In this document: positions 63,050-64,000 of the stretch, piece after piece
How the letters are laid out: each line of letters begins with the position of its first letter
Position numbering within the stretch: position 1 is the stretch's first letter
DNA from: Muricea muricata
Taxonomy: Eukaryota; Cnidaria; Anthozoa; Malacalcyonacea; Plexauridae
Assembly: GCA_963855995.1 (NCBI GenBank)
Contig: OY979718.1
Location: forward strand, 35,975,059-36,039,058
Length of the DNA stretch: 64,000 bases
Direction of reading: 5' to 3'
Translations under genes and position numbers: made by a program
The notes under the pieces: model-generated
Databases searched by the model: none
Told to the model about the DNA's origin: nothing
The model's input: only the letters and a program-made list of their open reading frames with translations

Positions 63050-64000
63050 ACTAAATACAAGATAAAGTTTGTTTTCAAAACTGAGTGCATGAGAGCTGTT
63101 GTGATGTACAACTACAAGTCATAGACGTTATACCGAAGCGCGGAAAAGATGGACACGTGCTAATGGCGGACTCAATAGATTTGGATAACGATTAACTGTC
63201 TTGTAAATAGTTGATATTCTTCGTGGTCCAAACAACTTCACAGAAAGGTCAAACTTCCCTTAATTCTTTAAGTACTCTAACAATGTGGCCAAGTTGATCT
63301 CTTATTGCCTCAGCAGTCAATTTTAAAATAAAATCCTTTTATATAAGCTTTCGATATTTACTTGCAGAAAATATGCTGAAAAGTATGTGCATGGGTGAAT
63401 AGTGCGTAGACATCATTCTTATGCCCGGCACTTTTTGGTTTAACCAATACTGACTCTTCCGCATATTGAATATCTACAGTATCTGGTCCCCGTTGCTGTA
63501 GAATGGCCTTATTATTTGCATCTAGTTTACTCATTGTTTACATTCACTTGAAACGAGCTGTTCCTGTTCTTTCGTCTGTCATTTAACTTGAGACAGGATA
63601 GTTTCGTAAACAATGGTCAATGCCATCACGAAAAATATCTAGTTTGAGCTTTCGCCTTCGCTATATACTGTCCGCCGTGACCTACGACAAACAGCATAGG
63701 AGACTAAGGATCGAAAACAAATAGGTTTTAACCACACTTTCTGACTATAATTCAATCATGACGAGGAATCGACTTGTGATAGGCTTGTGATATCTAGCAG
63801 GCGCGGCGCTTTTTAATCTTCCTTACAATTCCGGAATCTGCATGCCCGCACATCCCTAAAAATGTACACCCGCATGTATAAGTATATAGTTATCTAACGA
63901 CCTGAATGAACTCGGAATAGTCGGAATGTAATTTTATTGAGTCTATTGTTTTCTATATAAAATCGCACAGAGTAGTAGGCGCACGAGGTTTTTTTGCAAC
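63050..64000. other. Non-coding end of the window
   Basis: No exon, repeat end or domain recognised. If 63019-63049 belongs to a Penelope-like terminus, part of this stretch may be its flank. Confidence 0.4.

Overview
This is a eukaryotic, animal-type window. It has spliced genes with GT/AG introns, long AT-rich non-coding stretches, an interstitial TTAGGG-type telomere tract and a dense mix of metazoan transposons: BEL/Pao, Penelope-like, Helitron/Helentron, hAT-, mariner- and Harbinger-like MITEs, and tRNA-derived SINEs. This mixture, with an Ig/FN3 receptor built from phase-1 exons, suggests a marine invertebrate. I lean towards a cnidarian, but that is inference.

Layout. 1-1775: a dispersed 270-base repeat (second copy at 27.2 kb) and a complex array of short related units. 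2.9-4.5 kb: a tRNA-like relic, a 350-base (CCCTAA)n tract and an unusual tandem array of tRNA-derived (SINE-like) units. 5.5-9.0 kb: a TAA-flanked MITE and a fold-back element whose two arms both carry the start of an integrase-like gene. 9.5-10.7 kb: a broken Penelope-like reverse transcriptase/GIY-YIG gene on the minus strand. 11.7-20.7 kb: an (AT)n microsatellite, a TA-flanked MITE, a SINE, and otherwise no gene that I can see. 20.7-24.8 kb: a ~4.1 kb imperfect palindrome. 25.7-28.2 kb: more palindromic repeats.

28.2-49.9 kb (minus strand) holds the only intact host gene. I assembled 16 coding exons by hand, plus one upstream non-coding exon. They join in frame to 1228 codons plus a stop: signal peptide, eight I-set Ig domains (one phase 1/1 exon each), three fibronectin III domains, one transmembrane helix, and a ~185-residue tail with a basic juxtamembrane patch, eight tyrosines, an NPxY motif and a YxNx motif. 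It is a single-pass adhesion or signalling receptor with no kinase or phosphatase domain. Its introns are full of MITEs, several with clear target-site duplications.

50.7-56.6 kb (plus strand) is a decayed BEL/Pao retrotransposon with one LTR-like region, a tRNA-Tyr-type primer site and many stops and frameshifts. Its reverse-transcriptase catalytic box is altered. 56.96-61.6 kb is a decayed Helentron-type Helitron: OTU remnant, N-terminal helicase-like region, a Rep region whose catalytic core is deleted, PIF1-type helicase and endonuclease. A perfect palindromic MITE interrupts it and a 380-base (ATTTC)76 microsatellite cuts it off. Near 63.0 kb a hammerhead-ribozyme-like core, of the sort Penelope-like elements carry, lies on the minus strand.

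All domain calls come from reading the translated sequence by eye; no search was run.
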